Origin: Ignavibacteriota bacterium
Lineage (GTDB): Bacteria; Bacteroidota; Ignavibacteria; Ignavibacteriales; Melioribacteraceae
Direction of reading: 5' to 3'
Assembly: GCA_002746605.1 (NCBI GenBank)
Contig: PDPT01000040.1
Coordinates: 1-64,000 of the forward strand
DNA length: 64,000 nucleotides
This document shows positions 19,601 through 27,684 of this stretch, piece by piece; positions within the stretch are counted from its first letter, which is position 1; each line of letters begins with the position of its first letter. The notes under the pieces are model-generated. The model was given only the letters and a program-made list of their open reading frames with translations, did not search any database and had not been told where the DNA came from. The translations under genes were made by a program, and so were the position numbers.

Positions 19601-20082
19601 TAACTTGGGGATTTACTCTTGCTGTCGCATCGAAAAATGATTCTCTTGTGCCTGGTAACGGAGATGTTTTTGCCCTTTACACTAAAAGACCTTTTACCCC
19701 AAATGATGTTTATACATTAAACACTAAAGCAGGTAAGATATCACAAAAATTAACATCTGATATTTTAGATAAAATTTATGTGGTTCCAAATCCGTATGTT
19801 GGTGAAAATAATATTGAACCCGCAAATAGGCTGCAAGGTCAAAATAGAGGCGAAAGAAGAATTTATTTTGAAAATTTACCTCAAAAATGTTCAATCAGGA
19901 TTTTTACCATAAGTGGAGAACTTGTTCAAACAATTGAACACGAATCTGGTATGGAAAATGGTCAAGAAACTTGGAACTTGCTTAACGAGGATGGTTTTAG
20001 TGTAGCCTATGGTGTTTATCTTGCTCATATAGATGCACCTGGTATAGGAGAAAAAATAGTAAAATTTGCTCTAATAAAATAA
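16657..20082 (+). CDS. Giant secreted calcium-binding-type protein with FN3-like region and variant sorting domain
   Basis: A 1141-residue exported protein, third gene of module 2. The signal peptide is cleaved near Ala24, followed by a Lys/Ser-rich linker (about 25-75) not seen in the module 1 copy. Conserved landmarks shared with 6852-10382 include DGKPDSWP, an Asp-rich region at about 360-420 (DGIDNDGDGMIDERQDDGID), LDESDQIGLT, KKVTLYWDSSAEESLDPITG, YYYAVVAYDHG, TGKLRYDVNTVGVVPGP and a C-terminal VVPNPYVG...GVYLAHIDAPGIGEK domain from about 1042. No catalytic motif is recognised. The order receptor-giant protein-PorV-like barrel is identical in both copies, which argues for a shared functional unit. 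ACGGAG lies before the ATG. Confidence 0.75.
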   Translation: MLKKIMFYLLIFAFGFIGVKQNFAQSNELKLKRMQEHQKIKNLLNLKLANSKSNKSGKKSNSPKKYLKEGLLSKTNAESDRKSLFMNGNNVAVEIENYGGIGPGFGGIREITNLIWRGAPYIFQFCPIVGASVLDTAGIRRHIISDGMNDYDRTGLREIDPATGLKWQWQPLPGYADPDQPNIASNPAFDSDRDGKPDSWPREWYNSTLGEYVWPGYLVQGQNNADLEAFWAMDDRNNKEFAYFPYVNDSSKQGLGVQVEGRAFQWSNSLAANAVFFVWSITNISDKALDSVVFGIYGDPDIGGSDNDDDNGLFIPPFDTTVALYARNMVYFFDPDGVGDRGKKLGYLGCKFLESPGKIDGIDNDGDGMIDERQDDGIDNDGDWNIETDDVGIDGIANTGDFGEGDGKPTAGSRTADNRPNPLTPGEPNFEYTDLDESDQIGLTSFKSSQWATDLKIAEDEVMWNATKPGNFSEITQDEDIVFVYGSGYISLNPGETKRISMVFLFGEDLDDLLITAETVQDIYNKNYQFFKPPKLPNLTAIPGDKKVTLYWDSSAEESLDPITGKDFEGYVIYRSTRPDFSDIQNITDGKGSKFLYEPLKDSKGFEAKWDLENDWRGYHPVPYLGRGLNYYLGDNSGLQHTFVDFNNVINGQTYYYAVVAYDHGDSAGIPPSETTKKISLDPITGKLRYDVNTVGVVPGPRANGYIKPAINDNNVLHSSGVANGTVDFYIINDLEVADNTYTLTFSNKMNVDGREVTKKNYSVKGDASIKEKVTLYGTKFAQLSKTNIINDDYLSVTDEQGKKYNLNSDYEINFSKGAIKRTDNSSMADNSTYTIKYNYYSIYQSTALNGKDSNPVFEGIKLILNDYDKLDIDTKRSKWVNGNIEIPYKAGISSIGIRKVKYPGDYLITFSNENISTARKVVSGKLIDIPVNFKVEEVSTGISKPVVTLLNERAKNDSAWTRGDEIIFFKPNAKGTITDTLTWGFTLAVASKNDSLVPGNGDVFALYTKRPFTPNDVYTLNTKAGKISQKLTSDILDKIYVVPNPYVGENNIEPANRLQGQNRGERRIYFENLPQKCSIRIFTISGELVQTIEHESGMENGQETWNLLNEDGFSVAYGVYLAHIDAPGIGEKIVKFALIK

Positions 20083-20101
20083 TTGATGATCTGGAGACAA
20101 A

Positions 20102-21115
20102 ATGAAAGCAATTTTTTTGAAATTATTTTTAGTTGTTCTTGTACTTTTTGTTAGTACAAGTAATTCACAAACAAGAAAAACAGGTACAACAGCAGCACAA
20201 ATATTAAAACTTAATGTAGGAGCCCGAGCCATTGGTTTAGGTGGTGCTTATACATCTATTGCCGATGATATTTCATCAATTTACTGGAATCCGGGCGGTA
20301 CATCCAATATTGCGTTTAACTCGGCCTACTTTAGTCATTCGGACCTATATGCAGATATAAAGCACGAATTTGCAGCTTTTTCAAGTAAACTAGGAGATAT
20401 CGGAACAATTGGCTTATTTGTAGATGTTCTAGATATGGGAGAAATGGCAGTAAGAAGAACAGATAAGCCTGAAGGAACCGGAGAAATATTTGATGCCGGC
20501 GCGGTTGTAATAGGACTTAATTACGCAAGATATCTTACAAATAATTTTTCTATAGGATTTAATTTTAAGTATATTAATGAAAATATTTGGCATATGAGTT
20601 CTACAGGATTTGCAGCAGATATTGGAGTTTTGTATAAATTAGATGTACTTAATCAGTTAAGAATTGCTGCCAGTATCTCTAACTTTGGTACAAAAATGCG
20701 ACTAAGTGGAAGAGATATTACTAACACCAAAACATCAGGTGCAGGAGATAAAAATTTAATTAATACCAACATTCAATTAGATCAGTTCGATTTACCTTTA
20801 TTATTCAGATTTGGAATTTCAAACGATGTAATCAAAGAACAAAATTCCAGGTTAACGATAGCCATTGATGCTGTTACTCCAAATGACCACACAAGTTACT
20901 TAAACCTTGGTACTGAATACGGTTGGAACGAAACGGTTTTTTTAAGAGTCGGATATAACTCGCTTTTTGAAGAAGCTTCCGAGAAAGGATTAACTGCCGG
21001 TGTTGGTTTTTATACAAGGTTAATGGATTTGGTGAAGGTTAAATTCGATTACTCTTATCAAGATTTTGGAAGGTTAAAAGAAGTACATTATTTTTCTATT
21101 GGAGTTGATTTTTAA
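20102..21115 (+). CDS. PorV/PorQ-like outer-membrane barrel, module 2
   Basis: A 337-residue PorV-type barrel and paralogue of 10445-11479. The signal peptide (to about residue 22) is followed by the same signature (GTTAAQILKLNVGARAIGLGG, DDISSIYWNPGGTSNIAF). Regular amphipathic strands follow, and it ends with the strand HYFSIGVDF. It begins 20 bases after the giant-protein gene with a GGAG site, so it is surely cotranscribed. By family knowledge PorV-like proteins escort T9SS cargo; having one per module suggests cargo-specific shuttles. No terminator is visible in the 46 bases before the next gene, so transcription may continue into the dipeptidase gene. Confidence 0.85.
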   Translation: MKAIFLKLFLVVLVLFVSTSNSQTRKTGTTAAQILKLNVGARAIGLGGAYTSIADDISSIYWNPGGTSNIAFNSAYFSHSDLYADIKHEFAAFSSKLGDIGTIGLFVDVLDMGEMAVRRTDKPEGTGEIFDAGAVVIGLNYARYLTNNFSIGFNFKYINENIWHMSSTGFAADIGVLYKLDVLNQLRIAASISNFGTKMRLSGRDITNTKTSGAGDKNLINTNIQLDQFDLPLLFRFGISNDVIKEQNSRLTIAIDAVTPNDHTSYLNLGTEYGWNETVFLRVGYNSLFEEASEKGLTAGVGFYTRLMDLVKVKFDYSYQDFGRLKEVHYFSIGVDF

Positions 21116-21161
21116 TTTTAAAATATTCGATTAAAAAGTTTTTGTTATGAATCTTTAAAAA

Positions 21162-21809
21162 ATGAAAAAAATAATTCTAAATATAATTTTCTTTATTACT
21201 TCGTTCAACTTTGCTCAACCAGATTCAATAAGCTTAGTTTTGTTAAAAGACATTATCCCAAATGTGGTAATAGAGTTAAAATATGCTACTACGGATAATG
21301 TTTTTAACAACACTAAATTGTATGAATCAAATAAATGTTATGTTTTAAAGTCGCTGGCAGTTAGATTAAAAAAAGTTCAAGACAGCTTAAATAATATAAA
21401 AATTTTTAATAGTAAAAGTTACCCTAAAGGACTTGGACTTAAAATATGGGATGGTTACAGACCTCTTTCAGTTCAAAAGAAAATGTTTGCTATGTTTCCC
21501 GATCCAACTTTTGTAGCTGATCCGAAAAGAGGTTCTTCGCATAATCGTGGCGGAGCAGTAGATTTAACTATAATTAATTTATTGACCGGCAAAGAGTTGA
21601 AAATGCCAACTAAGTTTGATGATTTTACTAAAATTGCTTCTCATAATTATCCTGCAGATTCACTATCCGAAGAAGTAGCTGCTAATAGAAATCTGTTAAA
21701 ATCTTTAATGTTGGAAGTTGGTGGAATTGATTTTTACATTGATGAGTGGTGGCACTATCAGCTTTTTGATAATAAAAAATATCCTTTATTAGATTTTCAA
21801 ATTAAATAG
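21162..21809 (+). CDS. ddpX: D-alanyl-D-alanine dipeptidase (M15D, VanX/DdpX family)
   Basis: A 215-residue zinc dipeptidase that hydrolyses D-Ala-D-Ala. The zinc ligands and catalytic residues are present: SHNRGGAVDL gives His127 and Asp134, and DEWWHYQ gives catalytic Glu195 and ligand His198. The transition-state Arg100 is in the GYRP motif. An N-terminal hydrophobic segment ending SFNFAQ predicts export, so it probably acts in the periplasm on peptidoglycan-derived dipeptide rather than in vancomycin resistance; no vanH or vanA homologue is nearby. The ribosome site is weak. It lies 46 bases after module 2 and may be cotranscribed with it. Confidence 0.88.
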   Translation: MKKIILNIIFFITSFNFAQPDSISLVLLKDIIPNVVIELKYATTDNVFNNTKLYESNKCYVLKSLAVRLKKVQDSLNNIKIFNSKSYPKGLGLKIWDGYRPLSVQKKMFAMFPDPTFVADPKRGSSHNRGGAVDLTIINLLTGKELKMPTKFDDFTKIASHNYPADSLSEEVAANRNLLKSLMLEVGGIDFYIDEWWHYQLFDNKKYPLLDFQIK

Positions 21810-21911
21810 TTTTGTTAATCTTACCTTACATTTTTTTCTCAACCTTTTGTTTTCTTAAATTTCTTCAGTATATTTATTAAATTATTTCAATACTACAAAA
21901 GGATTATTTAA

Positions 21912-23315
21912 ATGTCGGAAAATTATGATATTACTGTTCTTGGCGGCGGACCAGGCGGTTATGTTGCGGCTATAAAAGCAGCTCAACTCGGTTATAAAAC
22001 ATGTGTAATAGAAAAAGAAAATCTCGGCGGGGTTTGTCTTAATTGGGGTTGTATTCCAACCAAAGCTTTGCTAAAAAGTGCTGAACTTTATGATACAATA
22101 AAAAATGATTCAAGTGATTTTGGAATTAAGGTAGAAGGTTTAAGTTTTAATTTTGATAAAATAGTTAAAAGAAGCAGAAATGTTTCCAAGAAAGTTTCTA
22201 AAGGTGTGGAATTTTTAATGAAAAAAAATAAAATTACGCACATCAAAGGTTTTGGGAAAATTAAACCGGAAAATAAAATTGAAGTTTTTGACAAGAACAA
22301 TAAAATAACTGAAACCATTAGTGCCGATAAAATAATAATTGCTACAGGAGCAAGACCCAAACTCCTTCCAAATATTCCTGTTGATAGAAAAAAAATAATT
22401 ACAAGTTCAGAAGCAATGGTTTTAGATAAACTGCCTGAAGAAATGATAATTATCGGTGCTGGAGCAATTGGTGTTGAGTTCGCTTTTTTCTATTCAGTAC
22501 TTGGTACAAAGGTAACAATTATTGAAATGATGGATTCGATTTTACCAATTGAAGATAAAGAAGTTTCTAATGTAGTTACTTCGAGTTTCAAGAAAAAAGG
22601 AATAAATATTTTAACTAATGCTAAGGTTGAAACTGCAAAAGTTAAAGGTGAAAAAGTTGAAGTAATTGTTAACTCTAATGGAAAAGAAGAAAAATTACAG
22701 GCTGATGTTGTGTTAAATGCAATAGGTGTTACGGGAAATGTTGAAGGATTTGGTCTCGATGAACTTGGTGTAGAAATTGAAAGAAATCATATAAAAGTTG
22801 ATAAAGTAACTTATGAAACTAATGTTAAAAATATTTATGCTATAGGCGATGTTATTGGTCCGCCTTGGTTGGCTCATGTTGCCTCTGAAGAAGGAATAAA
22901 ATGTGTGGAAAATATTAAAGGAAAATTTACCTCTCCAATTGATTATAATTCAATTCCGGGATGTACTTATTGTCAGCCGCAAGTTGCATCAATTGGGATA
23001 ACAGAAGAGAAAGCAAAAGAGGAAGGCCATCCGGTTAAAGTTGGTAAGTTCCCGTTTTCCGCAAGTGGTAAATCAGCCGCAATGGGAGAAAGAACAGGAT
23101 TTGTAAAAATTATTTTTGACGAAAAGTACGGCGAGATATTAGGTGCTCACATTGTTGGAGCAGAAGCTACAGAATTAATTGCAGAACTTGGGCTTGCTAA
23201 AAGTTTGGAAGCCACATTTGAATCAATTGTCGGAACTATTCATGCACATCCGACTTTATCGGAATCTATAATGGAAGCTGCGGCTAATGCTTATGATGAA
23301 GCAATCCACATTTAA
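21912..23315 (+). CDS. lpdA: Dihydrolipoyl dehydrogenase (E3)
   Basis: A 467-residue flavoprotein that reoxidises dihydrolipoyl groups of 2-oxoacid dehydrogenase E2 with NAD+. An N-terminal FAD-binding GGGPGGYVAA is followed by the redox disulfide GGVCLNWGCIPTK (Cys42, Cys47). The NAD-binding GAGAIGVEFA comes next, and the C-terminal dimer interface carries the active-site HAHPTLSE. Length is typical. It is the first gene of a tight operon, since lipB starts inside its 3' end, followed by E1 and E2. AAAGGA lies upstream of the ATG. Confidence 0.95.
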   Translation: MSENYDITVLGGGPGGYVAAIKAAQLGYKTCVIEKENLGGVCLNWGCIPTKALLKSAELYDTIKNDSSDFGIKVEGLSFNFDKIVKRSRNVSKKVSKGVEFLMKKNKITHIKGFGKIKPENKIEVFDKNNKITETISADKIIIATGARPKLLPNIPVDRKKIITSSEAMVLDKLPEEMIIIGAGAIGVEFAFFYSVLGTKVTIIEMMDSILPIEDKEVSNVVTSSFKKKGINILTNAKVETAKVKGEKVEVIVNSNGKEEKLQADVVLNAIGVTGNVEGFGLDELGVEIERNHIKVDKVTYETNVKNIYAIGDVIGPPWLAHVASEEGIKCVENIKGKFTSPIDYNSIPGCTYCQPQVASIGITEEKAKEEGHPVKVGKFPFSASGKSAAMGERTGFVKIIFDEKYGEILGAHIVGAEATELIAELGLAKSLEATFESIVGTIHAHPTLSESIMEAAANAYDEAIHI

Positions 23316-24000
23316 AAAAGAGCTTTTTTATCTTGACCTTGGTTCAATTGATTACCAAAAAGCTTGGGATTTACAACATAGTTTGTTTAAAATGCGGATT
23401 GAGGATAAGATAAAAGATTTGTTAATCTTGTGCGAGCATCCGCATACTTACACACTTGGAAGATTAGCAAAAAAAGAAAATTTATTATTTTCTAAAAATG
23501 AACTCGACAAAAAAAATATAAATGTTTTTGATATAGACCGTGGTGGTGATATTACTTATCACGGTCCCGGACAAATAGTTGGTTATCCGATAATTAATCT
23601 TGTTGATTGGAAAAAAGATACTCATTTATACTTACGAACACTTGAAGAAGTTATTATTAAAACTTGTAATAAGTTTGGTCTTAATGCCGGACGAAATTCT
23701 AAACACACGGGAGTTTGGATAAATGACAAAAAGATTTGTGCGATTGGGATTAAGATTAGCAAATGGGTAACAATGCACGGTTTCGCTTTTAATGTTAATA
23801 CTGATATGGAATTTTTTAATGGAATTATTCCTTGTGGTATTCAAGATAAAAGCGTAACAAACTTCGAGGCAGAATTAAATTCTAAAGTTGAATTAACTGA
23901 AATTAAAACATATATACTAAATATTTTTCTTAATGAATTTAGTTATTCCGAATTTACAAAAATAAACTTAAAAGAGATTGAACAAAAAATTAAAGGATAA
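23296..24000 (+). CDS. lipB: Lipoyl(octanoyl) transferase
   Basis: About 234 residues. LipB moves octanoyl from acyl carrier protein to lipoyl domains, the first step of lipoate assembly. The motif RGGDITYHGPGQ, the catalytic lysine region KKICAIGIKI and the catalytic cysteine in IIPCGIQDKSVT are present. Possible starts are ATG at 23287, 23293 and 23296; the last (MKQSTFKKELFY) is preferred because it gives the shortest overlap (20 bases) with lpdA. Its TAA is one base before the E1 start, so translation is coupled on both sides. This places lipoylation in the same transcript as the enzyme that needs it. No lipA is in the window. Confidence 0.9.
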   Translation: MKQSTFKKELFYLDLGSIDYQKAWDLQHSLFKMRIEDKIKDLLILCEHPHTYTLGRLAKKENLLFSKNELDKKNINVFDIDRGGDITYHGPGQIVGYPIINLVDWKKDTHLYLRTLEEVIIKTCNKFGLNAGRNSKHTGVWINDKKICAIGIKISKWVTMHGFAFNVNTDMEFFNGIIPCGIQDKSVTNFEAELNSKVELTEIKTYILNIFLNEFSYSEFTKINLKEIEQKIKG

Positions 24001-24001
24001 A

Positions 24002-26032
24002 ATGAAAAAAGATAATTTAATTAAAGGATACACTAAAGATGCAGTAATGAATGCTCTTAGATTGATTTATACATCAAGAGCAATGGATAAGAAGGTCATG
24101 AATCTGCTTAAACAAGGTAAATCATATTTCCATCTGCCATCAGCAGGGCACGAAGCTACACAAATAGCTTTTGGTTTAGAAATGCAAAAAGGGATTGATT
24201 GGGCTTATCCTTATTACAGAGATATGGCTTTTATGATTGCTTTGGGCATTAAGATTGAAGATATTTTCCTTCACCAATTAGCTAAGGCTGATGACCCGAT
24301 GTCCGGTGGAAGGCAAATGCCTTGTCATTGGAGTTCTAAAGAATTTAACGTTCCTGCACAATCCAGTCCTACTGGAACGCAGTTTTTGCAAGCTGTAGGC
24401 ACTGCAATGTCTAATAAAAAATCCGGAATAAAATCTGTAACATATGTTAGCAGTGGTGAAGGAACAACAAGTGAAGGAGAATTTCACGAAGCCATTAATT
24501 GGTCTAGCCGTGATAAGATTCCGGTTGTGTTTGTAATTCAAAATAATAAGTGGGCAATATCTGTGCCTGTTGAGCAGCAAACAGGAGGTAAAGATGCTTC
24601 CATTGCAAATATGATGAGCGGATATAACAACTTATTAAGATTTTCTGTAGATGGAACCGACTACTTCAAAATGAAAAAAACAGCTGAAGAAGCATTTGAA
24701 TATGCTCGGGAAGGTAAAGGACCCGTTCTTGTTGAAGCTAAAACCGTAAGATTATTATCTCATTCATCTTCTGACGATCAAGGAAAGTATAGAAGCAAGG
24801 AATCTTTGGAAGAGGATTTAAAGAGAGATCCTTTGGAAAGACTACTCAATACGCTTATCCAAAATGATGTAATAAATGAAATTAATTTTGAAGAATTAAA
24901 AAAAGAAATTAATGAACACATCAATAACGCTGCTGATAATGCTCTGACAAAAGCTGACCCTGATCCATCTACTGTAACCAAGTTTGTATTTGATGAAAGT
25001 AACAAAAGAAATAAACTAAAATATAATGAATGCAAAGCCGAAGGTGTTCCTGTTGTAATGGTTGATGCAATAAATCATGCACTAAGAGAAGAGATGGAGC
25101 GTAACGAAAATATTTATGTATTTGGTGAAGATGTTGCTGATGGAAAGGGTGGAGTTTTCACGGCTACAAAAGGGCTTTCAACAAAATTTGGAAATGTAAG
25201 AGTTTTTAACTCACCTCTTGCTGAAGCTAGTATTCTCGGTGTTGGAATTGGAATGGCTCTTACCGGAAAGAAACCTTGTGTGGAAATTCAATTTGGTGAT
25301 TATATTTGGCCCGCCTTCATGCAAATTAGAGATGAGTTGGTAATGCTACGTTATCGTTCTAACAATAAATTTGAAGCTCCTCTTATTATAAGAGTGGCTG
25401 TAGGTGGTTATATAAACGGCGGACTTTATCATAGTCAAAATATAGAAGCATTCTTTACGCACTTGCCCGGCTTGTTAATTGCTTATCCATCTAATGCTGC
25501 CGATGCAAAAGGATTACTCAAAACCGCTTTAAGATTAAATGATCCTGTGCTGTTCTTAGAACATAAAGGTTTGTACCGACAAAGTTATGCTACCCGTCCT
25601 GAACCTGATGCAGATTATCTCGTTCCTTTCGGAAAAGCAAATATTACTCGAGAAGGTGAAGACATTACGGTTGTAACTTACGGAGCAATGGTTCACGAAA
25701 CTGAATTTGCTGCAAAAAAATTGATAGAAGAAGGTTATTCAATAGAAATCATTGACATAAGAACTTTAGCACCGCTCGATACCGAAACTATCTTTAACTC
25801 TATTAAGAAAACAGGGAAAGTAATTGTTATTCACGAAGATACTTTAACAAGCGGATTTGGAGCAGAGATTAGTGCTCAAATTTCAGAGAAGTGTTTTGAG
25901 AATCTTGATGGTCCCGTTAAAAGATTTGCTGCTCTCGATACTCCAATTGCTTTTCATCCCAAATTGGAAAGAACAGTTTTACCGACAAGAGATAAAATTT
26001 ACGGTGAATTAAAAAACTTATTAGAATATTAA
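24002..26032 (+). CDS. 2-oxoacid dehydrogenase E1, fused alpha and beta subunits
   Basis: A 676-residue thiamine-diphosphate enzyme that decarboxylates a 2-oxoacid and acylates the E2 lipoyl group. The E1 alpha half (1 to about 335) holds the TPP-binding segment GEGTTSEGEFHEAINWSS ending in NNKW. The E1 beta half (about 345-676) starts VVMVDAINHALREEMERN and includes FGEDVADGKGG and the transketolase C-terminal domain. Most organisms encode these as separate chains, so this is a natural fusion. The frame extends upstream to TTG 23978 inside lipB, but ATG 24002 with AAAGGA directly before it is the better start. The substrate (pyruvate or branched-chain 2-oxoacid) cannot be decided from sequence alone. 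Confidence 0.88.
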   Translation: MKKDNLIKGYTKDAVMNALRLIYTSRAMDKKVMNLLKQGKSYFHLPSAGHEATQIAFGLEMQKGIDWAYPYYRDMAFMIALGIKIEDIFLHQLAKADDPMSGGRQMPCHWSSKEFNVPAQSSPTGTQFLQAVGTAMSNKKSGIKSVTYVSSGEGTTSEGEFHEAINWSSRDKIPVVFVIQNNKWAISVPVEQQTGGKDASIANMMSGYNNLLRFSVDGTDYFKMKKTAEEAFEYAREGKGPVLVEAKTVRLLSHSSSDDQGKYRSKESLEEDLKRDPLERLLNTLIQNDVINEINFEELKKEINEHINNAADNALTKADPDPSTVTKFVFDESNKRNKLKYNECKAEGVPVVMVDAINHALREEMERNENIYVFGEDVADGKGGVFTATKGLSTKFGNVRVFNSPLAEASILGVGIGMALTGKKPCVEIQFGDYIWPAFMQIRDELVMLRYRSNNKFEAPLIIRVAVGGYINGGLYHSQNIEAFFTHLPGLLIAYPSNAADAKGLLKTALRLNDPVLFLEHKGLYRQSYATRPEPDADYLVPFGKANITREGEDITVVTYGAMVHETEFAAKKLIEEGYSIEIIDIRTLAPLDTETIFNSIKKTGKVIVIHEDTLTSGFGAEISAQISEKCFENLDGPVKRFAALDTPIAFHPKLERTVLPTRDKIYGELKNLLEY

Positions 26033-26061
26033 AAATTGAAATATAAAAGTTTGGAGTTTAA

Positions 26062-27624
26062 ATGAAAGTTGATATAATTATGCCTAAAATGGGTGAAAGT
26101 ATAAATGAGGGAACAATAATTAAATGGCACAAAAAAGTTGGTGACGAAGTTAAAAAAGACGAAATAATTTATGAAATAAGTACTGATAAAGTTGATACCG
26201 AAATACCTTGTCCTGCTGATGGAAAATTGGTAGAAATTAAAGCTTACGAAAATGAAACAGTCCCTGTAAACGAAGTTGTTGCAATTATTGAAACAGACGC
26301 TGATGCCAAAATAGAAGAAACAAAAGAAGAAGATGAGCCTTCAACTGACCAAATTGGTTCCGTTGTTGATGTCCCGATGCCCAAGATGGGTGAATCAATA
26401 TTTGAAGGTACAATAATTGAGTGGCACAAAAAAGTCGGTGATACTGTTAAGGTAGATGAAATAATCTATGAAATAAGTACAGATAAAGTAGATACGGAAG
26501 TGCCTTCGCCGGTTGATGGAACTATTGTTGAAATTCTTTACAAAAAAAATGATGTAGTTGAAGTAGGAAAAATTGTTGCCAGAATTTCTACAAAATCGGG
26601 CTATCGTAAAGTAAAAAGTGAAAAAGAAGAAATTATTGCAACAGAGAAATTAAAAGAAAGTAAGTCGGAAGTAAAAACTCAAGCTGCAACCGAAAGAAAA
26701 ATAAGAGATAAAAAAAATTCTCAATCAAATAAATTCTTTTCACCATTAGTGCTAAACATTGCTTCTAAAGAGGGAATAACAATGGGTGAGCTTGAATCTA
26801 TTGTTGGAACCGGAATAAGCGGAAGAGTAACTAAAAAAGATATTCTAAATTATATTGATAAAAAAGGAACTAAACAATCAACTCCTGCTCCTGAACTCTC
26901 AGTTGCCAGACCTATAACGGCTTCCGAAGAAATCCCTATGGATAACATTCGCAAGAGAATTATGGAACATATGATTAATAGCAGAGATACTTCCGTACAT
27001 GTAACTGAAATAATGGAAGTGGATATGACTAAAATCTATAATTATATTAAAGCAAATAAAGAAAGATTTTTACAAAATGAAAATCTTAAACTTACATATA
27101 TGGCATTCATTTCTTATGCTGCCGTAAAAGCTTTAAAGGAATTTCCACTTGTTAATGCATCAATTAGTAAAGATAAAATTTTGCTTAAAAAAGATATTAA
27201 CCTTGGCATTGCTGTAGCTGTTGAACCAAACGGACTTATTGTTCCTAATATTAAAAATGCTGATGAAAAAAATATTAGAGGAATGGCAAAGGCGATTTCC
27301 GAATTAAGCAGAAAGGCAAGAACCAAAGGTCTTTCTCCCGATGACATTATGGGTGGAACTTTTTCTATAACAAATTACGGAGTATTTGGGGCGTTGTTTG
27401 GAACTCCCATAATAAATCAGCCTGAAGTTGCAATACTCGGAGTTGGAGCAGTTGTAAAGCGTCCTGTTGTTATTTCTGTAAACGGACAAGACACATTGGG
27501 TATAAAGCCGATGATGTATTTATCGCTTAGTCACGATCACAGATTAGTTGATGGATTACTTGGAGGAAAATTCTTAAAATCCATTAAAGATACTCTTCAA
27601 AATTTTGATGTTGGTTCTATATAA
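26062..27624 (+). CDS. 2-oxoacid dehydrogenase E2 acyltransferase with two lipoyl domains
   Basis: A 520-residue E2 core protein that transfers the acyl group from lipoyl to CoA. Two near-identical lipoyl domains come first, with attachment lysines Lys43 and Lys142 in EISTDKVDTE. A linker leads to the peripheral-subunit-binding domain (about 224-265, SPLVLNIASKEGI...ISGRVTKKDIL). The catalytic domain ends with SHDHRLVDG (His493, Asp497). It follows the E1 gene by 29 bases with a TTGGAG site. Together with E3, LipB and E1, the operon encodes a complete complex plus its lipoylation enzyme. Tandem lipoyl domains are common in pyruvate dehydrogenase E2s, a mild hint toward pyruvate. Confidence 0.92.
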   Translation: MKVDIIMPKMGESINEGTIIKWHKKVGDEVKKDEIIYEISTDKVDTEIPCPADGKLVEIKAYENETVPVNEVVAIIETDADAKIEETKEEDEPSTDQIGSVVDVPMPKMGESIFEGTIIEWHKKVGDTVKVDEIIYEISTDKVDTEVPSPVDGTIVEILYKKNDVVEVGKIVARISTKSGYRKVKSEKEEIIATEKLKESKSEVKTQAATERKIRDKKNSQSNKFFSPLVLNIASKEGITMGELESIVGTGISGRVTKKDILNYIDKKGTKQSTPAPELSVARPITASEEIPMDNIRKRIMEHMINSRDTSVHVTEIMEVDMTKIYNYIKANKERFLQNENLKLTYMAFISYAAVKALKEFPLVNASISKDKILLKKDINLGIAVAVEPNGLIVPNIKNADEKNIRGMAKAISELSRKARTKGLSPDDIMGGTFSITNYGVFGALFGTPIINQPEVAILGVGAVVKRPVVISVNGQDTLGIKPMMYLSLSHDHRLVDGLLGGKFLKSIKDTLQNFDVGSI

Positions 27625-27684
27625 ATTTATTTTTTATTAAATTTTAATAACACTATTTCTAAAAATAAAAATGGATAATCAAAA

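Noticed and set aside
1883..21115. Classical SusCD polysaccharide utilisation locus
   Set aside because: No SusD-like lipoprotein, glycoside hydrolase or dedicated sigma/anti-sigma pair is present among the eight genes.
21162..21809. Vancomycin resistance gene vanX
   Set aside because: The catalytic motifs match, but vanH, vanA and a two-component regulator are absent and the N-terminus looks exported, so a general dipeptidase is more likely.
24278..24580. 100-codon minus-strand ORF inside the E1 gene
   Set aside because: A shadow of the strongly conserved E1 alpha domain on the opposite strand.
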